Shown piece after piece: positions 17,798 to 26,911 of a stretch of 45,377 nucleotides of DNA; the stretch's first letter is position 1, and the number at the start of each line of letters is the position of its first letter. The translations under genes and the position numbers were made by a program. Source of the DNA: Ignavibacteriaceae bacterium (GTDB lineage: Bacteria > Bacteroidota > Ignavibacteria > Ignavibacteriales > Ignavibacteriaceae); assembly GCA_031292455.1 (NCBI GenBank), contig JARLHC010000036.1, forward strand, positions 1-45,377. Direction: 5' to 3'. The notes under the pieces were generated by a model. It searched no databases. It saw only the letters and a program-made list of their open reading frames with translations, and had not been told where the DNA came from.

Positions 17798-18919
17798 TTA
17801 TAACTCGCTTATAAAATTCTCAACAATTTTAGCCTGAATGTCCCATGTATATTTATGCAGAACAATTTCTCTTCCTTTATATGCATTGCCTTTTAGTTCA
17901 TCCAGCTTATTAATAGCTTCAAGGATTTTATTGCCCAAATCTGTTGGATTATCAGGGTTAAAATATAACGCAAATTTTGAATTTTGGGGAACTACTAATT
18001 GGTGAGCAGAAATATTGCTTAAAATAATCGGTTTTTCCATGGCAAGATATTCCATTAATTTTAATGGACTCGATATTTCCCACCAAAATATTCTCGGTAA
18101 TGGAACAATACATATATCGGCTAGATTGATATAAGCAGCCATCTGTTCGTGTTTTATTGCATTTAATAATAGTAAATTATTAGCCATACTATAATTGTTT
18201 ATTTTGCAATAATCATCTATATAGTCGTTTCTTTCACTGATACTCAAAAACAATATATTGGGAAAAGTATTCTTAATCTCGTTAACTGCATCTAATATAA
18301 GGTTAATCCCTCTATTGGGACTTATTGAACCATGATAAAAGATCACAATCTTTTTTTTAACTTTTTGCTTAATTTCATTTGATATATTATCAATATGTAT
18401 TGGGGAAAAAAGAAAGGGGTTGACTGCCGAAGTAAAAATTGCATATTTTTTATATTTTAAATGAAAGGACTTTTCTATAAAGTCTTTAGTACCAGTTGAA
18501 ATGAAGGTCGCCCCATTATACCATTTTTGGGCTATTCTACAACCATACTTGTAATCCCACTGAAATTTCTCTTCTACAGGAATAGATCTTATATCCAATA
18601 TAATTTTAATTGATAATATTTTTCTTAAAGCTATCAAAAGTAATGTTCCCAAAATTATCCCACTACTTACTATTACTACGTCAATTTTCTTTAGAATACA
18701 ATACATCGGTAAAAAAAAGGATAATTCCATCATGAAAAATCTTCGCTTTCTAAATGGGATTTTTAGCAATACTAAATCATTATCAAACTTATTCTTATTA
18801 TTAATCCCGATTAATATTACTTTATGTCCCAACTTTTTTAATGCTTGTGATAATTGTAAATAGTCGGCAGTATAATTGTTTTTTCGTATAAATTCGTTTC
18901 GAACTAAAAGAATATTCAT
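17798..18919 (-). CDS. GT4-type glycosyltransferase
   Basis: The 373-residue protein is a GT-B enzyme. It opens MNILLVRNEFIRKNNYTADY with LSQALKKLGHKVILIG, has a membrane-associating hydrophobic patch near 70-95 (LLIALRKILSIKIILD), and in the C-terminal half IVIFYHGSISPNRGINLILDA and the donor-site region CIVPLPRIFWWEISSPLKLMEYLAMEKPIIL. The second acidic residue of the usual E-x7-E appears as the E of KLMEYLA; the first is displaced, so it is a divergent GT4. It lies between the polymerase and the bipartite deacetylase genes and should transfer a sugar in repeat-unit assembly. Confidence 0.82.
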   Translation of the reverse strand: MNILLVRNEFIRKNNYTADYLQLSQALKKLGHKVILIGINNKNKFDNDLVLLKIPFRKRRFFMMELSFFLPMYCILKKIDVVIVSSGIILGTLLLIALRKILSIKIILDIRSIPVEEKFQWDYKYGCRIAQKWYNGATFISTGTKDFIEKSFHLKYKKYAIFTSAVNPFLFSPIHIDNISNEIKQKVKKKIVIFYHGSISPNRGINLILDAVNEIKNTFPNILFLSISERNDYIDDYCKINNYSMANNLLLLNAIKHEQMAAYINLADICIVPLPRIFWWEISSPLKLMEYLAMEKPIILSNISAHQLVVPQNSKFALYFNPDNPTDLGNKILEAINKLDELKGNAYKGREIVLHKYTWDIQAKIVENFISEL

Positions 18920-19003
18920 TTTCTCATTTTATTAGGATTAATCTTATAATATGGGTTTAATTCTTCGAAGATAGCAGAATATTTTCTAAGATTAAGATTT
19001 TTT

Positions 19004-20341
19004 TTATGAAGATTGCATAAATGAAAAATAATACGTAGAAAGTTTTTCATAGCCCTTGTTTAAAACAGAATATCTTTGATACAAGATTCCTAATATTACC
19101 CAATAACTAAATCCTACTTGTGTTGCCCAGGCTGATGTATAGAAAATTGATCCAATAAAAATCAATGTAGAAGGAATAAAGGAACAGGCGACTACATTCA
19201 TATATTCTGAATTTTCAATTTTAATGTAATTTTTAAGTGTCGGAATACCTAAAAATATGATAAAGATTACGATTAAAAGACCCAAAAGACCTGTAGTACC
19301 AAGCAACTTAACGGAATCTTCTAACCTGGATAGAAAAATAAACTTTGGTCTATTAACATCTGCAAATTGAGATTCTGCAATTGCATCACTCCCTACTCCC
19401 CAAATTATACTTGTATTATTATTAAAGATATTCAAGAATAGTTTATTATAACCAGCAACTCTTCCAAACTTTGGGTCTCCGTTTTCATATTGTTCTATCT
19501 TATCCGGAGAGGATATGACATCTAAATTCAGATACGTTTTACCAAATCTAGTCTGTGGAGCAATGATAATAATGGCTATTAAAGAGCTGCTTATAATTAT
19601 CCCCCCCAATAATAGTATCTTAACAAATCTTACTATATCAAATCGGCTATAATACACAAAATAACTTACTACTGTTAAGAGAACAGTAACAGGTAATAAC
19701 ACGATTCCTAACCTTGATCCGCCTACAATGGGCGGAATAAAAGTTAATAATGTAATTAATAATCTTTTTAATGTAAAACCTTGAATTAAAATCTTAGATA
19801 TCATAAAGGATAGTAGAAAAGTCATCAGAATAGCCACTATTCCTGTTCCATCATTCTTGCCAACGAATGATATTGTTCCAGAATTATAATCAGCGCTTGG
19901 ATAGTGAAGAAACATATATTGATATAAAGAAACTGGTATTTGGATAAATATTAATAAATAAATAAACCTTATAATTTTATACTGATTCTTTTCATTCAAA
20001 TCAAACTCTAATATTGCCAAAAACAAAATCAAATTAACTAAACTATAATTCAGAAATACTTTAGCCACCAAAAACATATTATTATAATTTAATACTGAGC
20101 TGATAAGGGCAGTTATTAAAAACAATAAAATACAATATTTGTAAAGTCTTAGTTTAACATCTGAATTAATAAATTCTTTATTGTGAATAAGTTTTTTAAA
20201 ATATGTAATTAAAAATAATCCAAATATACCTAGCTCAATAGTAGATGGAGGTAGCCGGGATAATCCTAGATACCTGAAACCAAAAGGATATAAATAATCA
20301 ATTCCAATTAGTACATATATAACAAATAACAGATAATTCAT
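19004..20341 (-). CDS. Wzy/O-antigen ligase-like polysaccharide polymerase
   Basis: This 445-residue, highly hydrophobic protein has about ten to twelve membrane segments (for example LFVIYVLIGIDYL, YCILLFLITALISSVL, LLITLLTFIPPIVGG, LLGGIIISSSLIAIIIIA, LIVIFIIFLGIP). A large soluble loop between about 265 and 345 contains GRVAGYNKLF and WGVGSDAIAESQF. That topology, with the periplasmic loop in the second half and G-x-G-x-D in it, is typical of O-antigen polymerases and ligases. It follows the flippase gene by 11 bases, which supports the Wzy role: joining repeat units on the periplasmic side. Sequence identity in this family is low, so polymerase versus ligase is decided by context. Confidence 0.78.
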   Translation of the reverse strand: MNYLLFVIYVLIGIDYLYPFGFRYLGLSRLPPSTIELGIFGLFLITYFKKLIHNKEFINSDVKLRLYKYCILLFLITALISSVLNYNNMFLVAKVFLNYSLVNLILFLAILEFDLNEKNQYKIIRFIYLLIFIQIPVSLYQYMFLHYPSADYNSGTISFVGKNDGTGIVAILMTFLLSFMISKILIQGFTLKRLLITLLTFIPPIVGGSRLGIVLLPVTVLLTVVSYFVYYSRFDIVRFVKILLLGGIIISSSLIAIIIIAPQTRFGKTYLNLDVISSPDKIEQYENGDPKFGRVAGYNKLFLNIFNNNTSIIWGVGSDAIAESQFADVNRPKFIFLSRLEDSVKLLGTTGLLGLLIVIFIIFLGIPTLKNYIKIENSEYMNVVACSFIPSTLIFIGSIFYTSAWATQVGFSYWVILGILYQRYSVLNKGYEKLSTYYFSFMQSS

Positions 20342-20352
20342 GTTATATTATT

Positions 20353-21909
20353 TTAAGATTGACTAAAACCAAATACGCGGAAGAATATGTTAAGTTTAGG
20401 AGAGAGCTTATTAATAGTATTGAACAAAATACTTTCTTCAGTTTCACTAAACGGCTTAATAAGTTTATATAGTATTAGAAAAGTAATAAAACCGACAATA
20501 AGTGGTAATATAATTTGTAATATAAGGTTATTTATTAAACTTACACCATACATACTCAAGCCAACTATCGTTATTATTGAAATTGTATCGATAAAATTCT
20601 TAAATAATAATTTAACTTTTGTGTTTCTTTTCATTACCAAATACATATATAAGTTTCTTAGAAAATTTGAAAGCCCCGTGGCAAAAGCTACTCCGATCAA
20701 TCCCCATCCCGTATACTTTAGTACAAATATTACGGCAAAAACATTAAAAATTGCAAAAAATTGCGCATATAAACTATGTTCAATTTTTTCCTTCAATTCA
20801 ATAATCATATAAATTGAGAATGTAAATGCTCGTAATAGAACGAAAAGTAATATAATTATTAGTAATAGCTGAGTTTCTAAATATTTGGATTTGAAAACAT
20901 AAATATTAATCAATTTCTGATAGGATATTATACACGCTATAATTGTTCCATATAACAGAATGTATACTTTAACTAAAAAATTGAAAATTTCTTTCAAGAA
21001 GGAATTATCCTCATTTCTTTCATAATATTTATTGATGAAAAAAGGCCTCATTAATTCATTAATACGGCCAATCGGTATCCAATTAAATATGGAATTTATT
21101 ATTTTATATGGGAATGCGTATAGTCCCATCGCGAATGGTCCCAAAAATGCAGACACAAAATAATAATCCGATATTTGGCTAAAACCTCCCTCCCCCATTT
21201 CGCTTGCAGTTGAAAGTAATGCAAATCTATAAATTCTTCTTCTATATTTCTTTTTTTCTTTTACAGGAATCTGAGTATCTGAATTAATAGCCAAGACTGA
21301 AATTTTTTTATACGCATATAAAAGAGAGGGAATTGTAGATATTCCCATTCCTATTGCTTCAATAATAAAAATTAAATTAATTGAAAGAAATGAAAAAAAT
21401 ATCCAGTACAATAGTCCTCTAACAATTATTCCAATAACATTTATGATTGAAAGAAATTTTTGTTCAAATAAAGGTATCAGAATATTCTGACTAACTGTGA
21501 ATTGAAAGTATATAAATATGTTAATAATAAATAAAGAATAGTATGTGCTAAAATTCGGAATATTAAGTAGAACCCCGATAGTTTCTTTATATATAAATAT
21601 TATTAAAACAAATAGAAAAGTGACAAATAGTGAAATAAAAAAAAGCTTCACTATAATCGATTTATGAAAAGTAAAATATTTTTTTTGAATAAGTTCAGGA
21701 CTGAATCGCGTCAAAGAAATGAGTATCCCATTAATCGAGAACATGGCGAATACACTTAAACTACCAAAGAACAAACTGTAAATCCCAAAGTCTTTAACTG
21801 GCAATTTTCGAATTAAGAAAATTGTTATCGATAGAGAAATTATATTAGAAAATATTGTCCCGACTATCAACCAACCGACATTTTCAGTTAACTTTTTTAA
21901 AGTATGCAT
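20353..21909 (-). CDS. Wzx-type polysaccharide flippase (MATE/MOP superfamily)
   Basis: The 518-residue protein has about 12 to 14 hydrophobic segments, beginning WLIVGTIFSNIISLSITIFLI and followed by RKLPVKDFGIYSLFFG, the usual first-loop pattern of Wzx/RfbX proteins. Near the middle, SEMGEGGFSQISDYYFVSAFLGPFA matches the G..D.....F.....G segment of the second half. It moves lipid-linked repeat units across the cytoplasmic membrane. It lies directly upstream of the polymerase gene (11 bases) and 93 bases after the NodB deacetylase gene. Confidence 0.88.
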   Translation of the reverse strand: MHTLKKLTENVGWLIVGTIFSNIISLSITIFLIRKLPVKDFGIYSLFFGSLSVFAMFSINGILISLTRFSPELIQKKYFTFHKSIIVKLFFISLFVTFLFVLIIFIYKETIGVLLNIPNFSTYYSLFIINIFIYFQFTVSQNILIPLFEQKFLSIINVIGIIVRGLLYWIFFSFLSINLIFIIEAIGMGISTIPSLLYAYKKISVLAINSDTQIPVKEKKKYRRRIYRFALLSTASEMGEGGFSQISDYYFVSAFLGPFAMGLYAFPYKIINSIFNWIPIGRINELMRPFFINKYYERNEDNSFLKEIFNFLVKVYILLYGTIIACIISYQKLINIYVFKSKYLETQLLLIIILLFVLLRAFTFSIYMIIELKEKIEHSLYAQFFAIFNVFAVIFVLKYTGWGLIGVAFATGLSNFLRNLYMYLVMKRNTKVKLLFKNFIDTISIITIVGLSMYGVSLINNLILQIILPLIVGFITFLILYKLIKPFSETEESILFNTINKLSPKLNIFFRVFGFSQS

Positions 21910-22002
21910 ATTTTCGAATAAAATTTTAATGAAAATTTGATTGGAGAATCTAATAATAAATTTGAGAATAGCGCCCTAAATAATAATTTATTTATTCTAA
22001 AA

Positions 22003-22692
22003 CTAATAAATACCATTAATTGGAAGTTGAGAAAATAAATGAGGAGATATTCTTGTGCTCTGTAGAAAACTTTCTAATCCTTTTACGGTTATATCCCCCG
22101 AAAAAGTTCCAGGGCGTCTGCCGTCATGTAATAAAATGATTTTCCCTGATTGAATTTGATCTTTTAATAAAGTAGATAATTTTGTTGATTCATTTTGATT
22201 ATAATCTTTGGGATCAAGATTCCAATGAATAAAGGTCAACCGGTTAATCAATATATATATTAGACTGAATAAATTTAATTTACCATATGGAGGGCGGACA
22301 TAAATAGCTCTAATTCCATATTTCTTAAGAATTTTGTTTCCATTATATAAATCTGACATACCTTTCCAGGGTAATATTTTCCACGGATGTAAATGATTTT
22401 CACCATGTATACCAATTGTATGACCTTCCATTAATATTCTTTGAGTAAGCGCTGGATTTTGTTCCACGTTTACACCCAGCACAAAAAAAGTAGCCCGTAT
22501 ATTATGTGTTTTAAGAAAATCTAATATCTGTCCCGTCGTTGATATTTCGGGTCCGTCATCAAAAGTAAGAAATATTTTTCCGGAATCACTGACCCACTTT
22601 AATAACTGTCTCCTCCAGAACTTCTTAACTAAATGCGGAAGTATATAATTAAGAAAAAATATTATAAAAACGAATAGTATTAATAAAATCAT
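22003..22692 (-). CDS. NodB-type polysaccharide deacetylase, membrane-anchored
   Basis: The 229-residue protein has an N-terminal membrane segment (about 2-19) and then a complete NodB domain. Motif 1 TFDDGP is at 43-48, ATFFVLG at 67-73, motif 2 HGENH (H96, H100) supplies the zinc ligands, motif 3 is RPPYGK, motif 4 WNLDPKDY and motif 5 ILLHDG. All catalytic positions are present, so it should be an active metal-dependent N- or O-deacetylase acting at the membrane or in the periplasm. It sits 13 bases after the Wzz/BY-kinase gene, as in many exopolysaccharide loci where deacetylation tunes adhesion of the polymer. Confidence 0.92.
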   Translation of the reverse strand: MILLILFVFIIFFLNYILPHLVKKFWRRQLLKWVSDSGKIFLTFDDGPEISTTGQILDFLKTHNIRATFFVLGVNVEQNPALTQRILMEGHTIGIHGENHLHPWKILPWKGMSDLYNGNKILKKYGIRAIYVRPPYGKLNLFSLIYILINRLTFIHWNLDPKDYNQNESTKLSTLLKDQIQSGKIILLHDGRRPGTFSGDITVKGLESFLQSTRISPHLFSQLPINGIY

Positions 22693-22705
22693 AATTGCTA
22701 AATAA

Positions 22706-25228
22706 CTAAACTATAGTTATTTGCTTATTAAACTTTTTGTTTTTCTTGTTAAATTTATTAGGCTCATATGCATATTTATAACCATATCCATATCCATATC
22801 GATGCTTGTAACTGGACTTTTCAATTTCAAATCCGTTAGCAATTACTCCAATTATATTTATATTTTCATTTTTAAATTCTTTAAGACCTTCTTCTACGCT
22901 TTCTTTAAGTGAAAAATTATCACGAACAATCAGAATTACATTATTTATTATTCGTCCCAGAACAAGGGAGTCAATTACTCTTGTAATTGGTGGAGTATCA
23001 ATTAAGATATAATCATAGAAACTAGCCTTTAACATATTTATTAAATCAAGAAATTTAGCCGACTGCAGTAATTCACTTGAATTCTCACTAACATCGCCGG
23101 CAGGTAGGAGATTTAATAATTTCTCTTTTATGGATCGTCCGAAAACATTGGATAAATTCTTTACAGGAATGTTCTGTAAATCTCTTTCAAGAAATGAAGT
23201 TAGCCCAGGAGAGTTTCGGGGGATATCAAACATATCAGATAAGGTACATCTTTTCAGATCCCCATCAATTATGAGAATTTTTTTATCTGCGTTAATTAAA
23301 GATAACGCTAAATTTGAAATTATGGTTGTTTTACCGCTATGTTCTTCACAACTAGTAAACATTATAACTTTACTCTTATTTTCTAGCTCAAAATTAAGCT
23401 TTGTTTGTAAGACCTTATATGATTCAATTATTCCGACATTGTCTGTAGAAAGAACCGCAAATCTTTCTTCTAAGGATTGTGCATTATCTAATTTCTTTTT
23501 TAACTTTGTGGAATATTTTGGTATAATTGATAGCAAGGGTAGTTTAAGATCTTTCTCAATTTGATCAAGTTGAAGAAATCGGGTGTCTCTGTTGATGCCT
23601 ATAAATATTAACACCATAAGAACGCCACACCAAACAAATAAGCAAATTACTGCAGTTAAATATTTATTAGGCGATACTGGGAATATCGGTAAAGTTGCTG
23701 GATCAACAACGGAAATATCCTGAAATTGTGCTATTTCTTTAACTCTGAGTTCTTCTCTTTTATCTAGAAGTAAATTAAATATTTTAAAATAAACATCTTT
23801 ATCCCGCATCAAACTAACTAATTTAGTTTCCTTCCCCGGAAGCCCTTGAACTTTACCTTGATATTGATTAATCAAATTTTCTAAATTTTTCTTCTTCTGC
23901 TGAAGTGAGCTGATCATAACCTTATATGCAGTTAAGGTATTTTGATTATAATTACTCAACTGTTTTTTTAATTGAGCTATTTGATTATCAATACTGATAA
24001 CATCAGGGTGAGACTCTGTTTCTTTTTGTAATAGTTCAATTCTTCTTACTTCTAAAGTAGAAAGTTGATTTTGAACTGCCGAAAAGGCATTGCCTCCTCC
24101 ATTGTTGGTTTCACTGGGAGATAAATAAGATTCATCAAAGTATCCCTTTTTCTCAGATACTTTAAGTAATTGGTTTTCTTTTTCAACTAATTCACCTAAT
24201 TTTAAATCATTGTCTATTTTTTCAGCTTCCAGATTACTTAAAAATCCTACTAAATCACTCGAGTTTTTATCTAAATTTGCAATCCCAGTAGAAGATTGAT
24301 AATCGCTTAATTTATTTTCAGCATCTTTTAGCTTTTGTGAAGTTTCATTTAATTGTGTATCAATTGAAGCATATGATTCGTGAATAAGCCATCTCTGTTG
24401 GTCCGTCCTTGATTCTTTAAATTTATCGACTAAGGTACTTGCAATTAGTTGGGCAATATCAGGATTTTTATCTTTGACTGAAATCTCTAATAAATTTGTT
24501 TCTTCTTTTTGAGATACGTTAATATTATTACTAAGTTGCAAATATGCGCTAGCGTTATTATAAATTGTAAAATATAATTTGGACCCGTTAGAGACTCCTG
24601 GCCAATATATAATAATTTGAAATCCCAGAGTATTAATTTTTATTGGATTATTATTTGGCAATAAACCAGCAAAAATATTCTTTTTATTTTCGGTTTTATA
24701 CAGTAGGTACCCATTATCATCCTTTATCAATACTAGGTTCATGGTATTATCAAGAGAATCTGCTTGAAAAGATAAAAATTGAGGCATTATAGTATATTTA
24801 TCATTGCCAAATGATAAATTATATTCAGCTAATGTCTTGTTTACTTCAATTGTTTTGTCATCAGATGTGACAATTTTATCAATTGATAAATCCAGATTTA
24901 ATTTTTTGATTACCCCATCTAATACTGTTTTAGTTTTGATCAAAGCCATCTCGGTCGTAATATCATCCTGGGACTGTAGTGCAATTAATTTAAGATATGG
25001 ATCATCTCTTTGCGCATTATCCTTACTCCCTTCTTTTTTAAGCAAAACAGTGGACTCATAAATATGCGCAGCTGTTTTTAAATAATAATACCCCACAGAA
25101 AAAATTATTAAAAAAGATAATATTAAAATATATTTCCATTTTGATATTATACGAACAATCCTTTGAAAGTCTATTTTGTTTGAGCTGTTTTGGGTTTTAA
25201 TCAATTCTTTGATTTGATCATATTCCAT
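22706..25228 (-). CDS. Polysaccharide co-polymerase with BY-kinase domain (Wzc-like)
   Basis: The 840-residue protein has a Wzz domain with TM1 at about 33-50, a long periplasmic coiled-coil region (about 280-490), and a proline-rich box PATLPIFPVSPN before TM2 (LTAVICLFVWCGVLMVLIFI). A cytoplasmic tyrosine autokinase follows: Walker A SCEEHSGKT at 626-634, Walker A' ILIIDGDLKR at 651-660, and Walker B YILIDTPP at 740-747. The C-terminus has a tyrosine cluster of seven Tyr between 807 and 821, autophosphorylated in this family. It sets chain length and couples polymerisation to export with the SLBB export protein encoded 26 bases upstream. Three Tyr-Gly codon pairs of the tail are encoded by a 6-bp tandem repeat. 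Confidence 0.93.
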   Translation of the reverse strand: MEYDQIKELIKTQNSSNKIDFQRIVRIISKWKYILILSFLIIFSVGYYYLKTAAHIYESTVLLKKEGSKDNAQRDDPYLKLIALQSQDDITTEMALIKTKTVLDGVIKKLNLDLSIDKIVTSDDKTIEVNKTLAEYNLSFGNDKYTIMPQFLSFQADSLDNTMNLVLIKDDNGYLLYKTENKKNIFAGLLPNNNPIKINTLGFQIIIYWPGVSNGSKLYFTIYNNASAYLQLSNNINVSQKEETNLLEISVKDKNPDIAQLIASTLVDKFKESRTDQQRWLIHESYASIDTQLNETSQKLKDAENKLSDYQSSTGIANLDKNSSDLVGFLSNLEAEKIDNDLKLGELVEKENQLLKVSEKKGYFDESYLSPSETNNGGGNAFSAVQNQLSTLEVRRIELLQKETESHPDVISIDNQIAQLKKQLSNYNQNTLTAYKVMISSLQQKKKNLENLINQYQGKVQGLPGKETKLVSLMRDKDVYFKIFNLLLDKREELRVKEIAQFQDISVVDPATLPIFPVSPNKYLTAVICLFVWCGVLMVLIFIGINRDTRFLQLDQIEKDLKLPLLSIIPKYSTKLKKKLDNAQSLEERFAVLSTDNVGIIESYKVLQTKLNFELENKSKVIMFTSCEEHSGKTTIISNLALSLINADKKILIIDGDLKRCTLSDMFDIPRNSPGLTSFLERDLQNIPVKNLSNVFGRSIKEKLLNLLPAGDVSENSSELLQSAKFLDLINMLKASFYDYILIDTPPITRVIDSLVLGRIINNVILIVRDNFSLKESVEEGLKEFKNENINIIGVIANGFEIEKSSYKHRYGYGYGYKYAYEPNKFNKKNKKFNKQITIV
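22782..22799 (-). repeat. 6-bp tandem repeat encoding Tyr-Gly in the kinase tail
   Basis: Three perfect copies of CCATAT (ATATGG on the coding strand) encode the YGYGY part of the BY-kinase tyrosine cluster. Copy-number change would keep the frame and alter the number of phosphorylatable tyrosines. Confidence 0.7.
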
Positions 25229-25254
25229 GCACGATATTCCTATCTTTAAATTAC

Positions 25255-25866
25255 TTACTTATGATAATATATTAGCGCAATTACAACAGAAGCTATAACA
25301 CCCATCGTTGATAATAATACTGTTTGTGTAGTTCCACTAAACCATTTTCGTGTAACATAAATTTGATCACCGGATTGTAAACCGATATCATCTAATTTAC
25401 TTCCATTCTGGATCGCTTTCTCCCCATTAATTTCGATTTCTTTATTCTGCCTTGTTATATTAATATCACCAAGATCGGCATCCGCTGTTGTCCCCCCGGC
25501 TTTTGCTATAATATCAGATAATTTATCAGTGCCGGTAACATAGTAAAAGCCCGGATTTCTTACTTCGCCGAATATATTTATTCTCATAATAGCTAAAATT
25601 GTTAATTCAGGGTTTTTATATAAATTACTATACTTTGAATTAATCTCAAACTTTATACTATCAATATTTCTGTCAGCAGCTTTTATCTTACCAAGAAAGG
25701 GAAGAGAAATGTACCCATCCTCCTGTATATAATAATCTCCTGAAATTGAATCGGCTTGGTGATAAAGAATAATTTTAATCCCATCTCCAGGTTGAAGAGT
25801 TTGAGCCAGGTCATTATAACTGCATACTATAATCATAAAAAAAAGGAACAAATATATCTTGTTCAT
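25255..25866 (-). CDS. Polysaccharide export protein with PES and SLBB domains (Wza-like)
   Basis: The 203-residue protein begins with an export signal (MNKIYLFLFFMIIVCSYNDLAQ). Then come a polysaccharide-export domain starting LQPGDGIKIILYHQ, with YYIQEDGYISLPFLGKI (about 24-95), and an SLBB domain with INIFGEVRNPGFY and DIIAKAGGTTADADLG (about 100-175). A hydrophobic helix closes the protein (TVLLSTMGVIASVVIALIYY, 180-200). It is about half the length of E. coli Wza and ends in a membrane segment, as in short Bacteroidota export proteins. It should form the periplasmic or outer-membrane channel with the BY-kinase fusion encoded next. Cys15 has a poor lipobox, so lipidation is uncertain. It is the first gene after a 581-base gap. 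Confidence 0.88.
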   Translation of the reverse strand: MNKIYLFLFFMIIVCSYNDLAQTLQPGDGIKIILYHQADSISGDYYIQEDGYISLPFLGKIKAADRNIDSIKFEINSKYSNLYKNPELTILAIMRINIFGEVRNPGFYYVTGTDKLSDIIAKAGGTTADADLGDINITRQNKEIEINGEKAIQNGSKLDDIGLQSGDQIYVTRKWFSGTTQTVLLSTMGVIASVVIALIYYHK

Positions 25867-26447
25867 ACATACCTAATGAATTATGGAAATTAGCAATAAA
25901 TCAAAATCTATTTTTTTAATTTTTTATTCTCGCATTTAAGTAATTATCTGTTTAAGTACAGCTTCGCCACTTGAGTCACATAATAAATATTAAAGAATAA
26001 ATAAAGTTCCTTAGAAATGATGCCATTATATTATTTATCCCAATATTTGCAAAAACGATTCTTTTATCAACTTATTCTTAAAATTCGACTAATAATTATA
26101 ATGTTTCAAAATTAAATCAGAAGTTGATTTCACTATATTATTCTGATTTAATTAATCGATGTAAAAACATATATTACAAATGGTTATCAATTATTATGCC
26201 TTAGATTTAATTAGAATATAGTTTCAAATAAACAAAAAAATAATAATATTAATTCAAATTATTGAATTTACGCATCACTTGAGATGAATTTGTATATTGG
26301 ATATCATTCTCAGAACAGGACAGCAATTTATAATATGAATCATTATAGTAAAACAATAAATTGATCATATAATTGCCCTTATTCAAGAAAACAGTCCCAC
26401 TTGCTGAAACTGTTTACAAAATTTAGTCAGTGTAAAAATCTAAACTT
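25867..26447. other. 581-base intergenic region between leader set and main polysaccharide operon
   Basis: This very AT-rich stretch has no credible coding sequence on either strand. It must hold the promoter of the main locus if the two sets are transcribed separately. I searched by eye for a -24/-12 sigma-54 pattern (GG-N10-GC on the minus strand) and found none. A 7-bp inverted repeat, AAACAGT at 26389-26395 and ACTGTTT at 26409-26415 with a 13-base loop, follows the end of the acyltransferase gene. It has no clean T-run, so it is at best a weak terminator. No tRNA or small RNA could be recognised. Confidence 0.5.
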
Positions 26448-26909
26448 CTATTTTATATTTTTTGCCGGTACGCCTGCAACGGTCATATTTGGTAACACAT
26501 TTTTTGTAACTACCGCACCAGCCCCTACTATTGCATTTTCTCCAATAATAACGCCACATAGAACTGTAGATGAGGATCCGATTGAGGCACCTTTTTTAAC
26601 TAATGTTTTTGTCACAACCCAGTCTTCCTCAGTTTGCAATTCACCATCATTATTTGTAGCTCTCGGATATTTATCATTAATAAATGTTACATTATGCCCT
26701 ATAAAAACATTATCTTCAATTTCAACTCCTTCACATATGAATGTATGAGAAGAGATTTTGCAGTTTTTACCGATAATTGCATTTTTTTGAATCTCCACAA
26801 ATGTTCCTATTTTTGTATTGTCATCTATTGAACATCCATATAGGTTAACAAAGTCAAATATCTTAACATTATTACCCAGTTTTACGTTATTTATGTTTTT
26901 CTTTTCCAT
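26448..26909 (-). CDS. Hexapeptide N-acetyltransferase, WlbB/WbpD-like
   Basis: The 153-residue protein is almost wholly left-handed beta-helix repeats: VKLGNNVKIFDFVNLYG, TKIGTFVEIQKNAIIGKN, VEIEDNVFIGHNVTFIND, then VTKTLVKKGASIGSSSTVLCG and IGENAIVGAGAVVTKNV, ending VAGVPAKNIK. The FINDKYPRA segment and size match the UDP-2-acetamido-3-amino-glucuronate N-acetyltransferases (WlbB/WbpD), which act after a Gfo/Idh oxidase and an aminotransferase. The Gfo/Idh gene lies 2 bases upstream. No DegT-type aminotransferase is nearby, so the product could be another N-acylated amino sugar. It is the last gene before the 581-base gap. Confidence 0.83.
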   Translation of the reverse strand: MEKKNINNVKLGNNVKIFDFVNLYGCSIDDNTKIGTFVEIQKNAIIGKNCKISSHTFICEGVEIEDNVFIGHNVTFINDKYPRATNNDGELQTEEDWVVTKTLVKKGASIGSSSTVLCGVIIGENAIVGAGAVVTKNVLPNMTVAGVPAKNIK

Positions 26910-26911
26910 AT

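Noticed and set aside
26389-26415. Hairpin AAACAGT/ACTGTTT as terminator of the leader set
   Set aside because: Only 7 bp with a 13-base loop and no clean T-run, so it is mentioned in the gap description but not called as a terminator.
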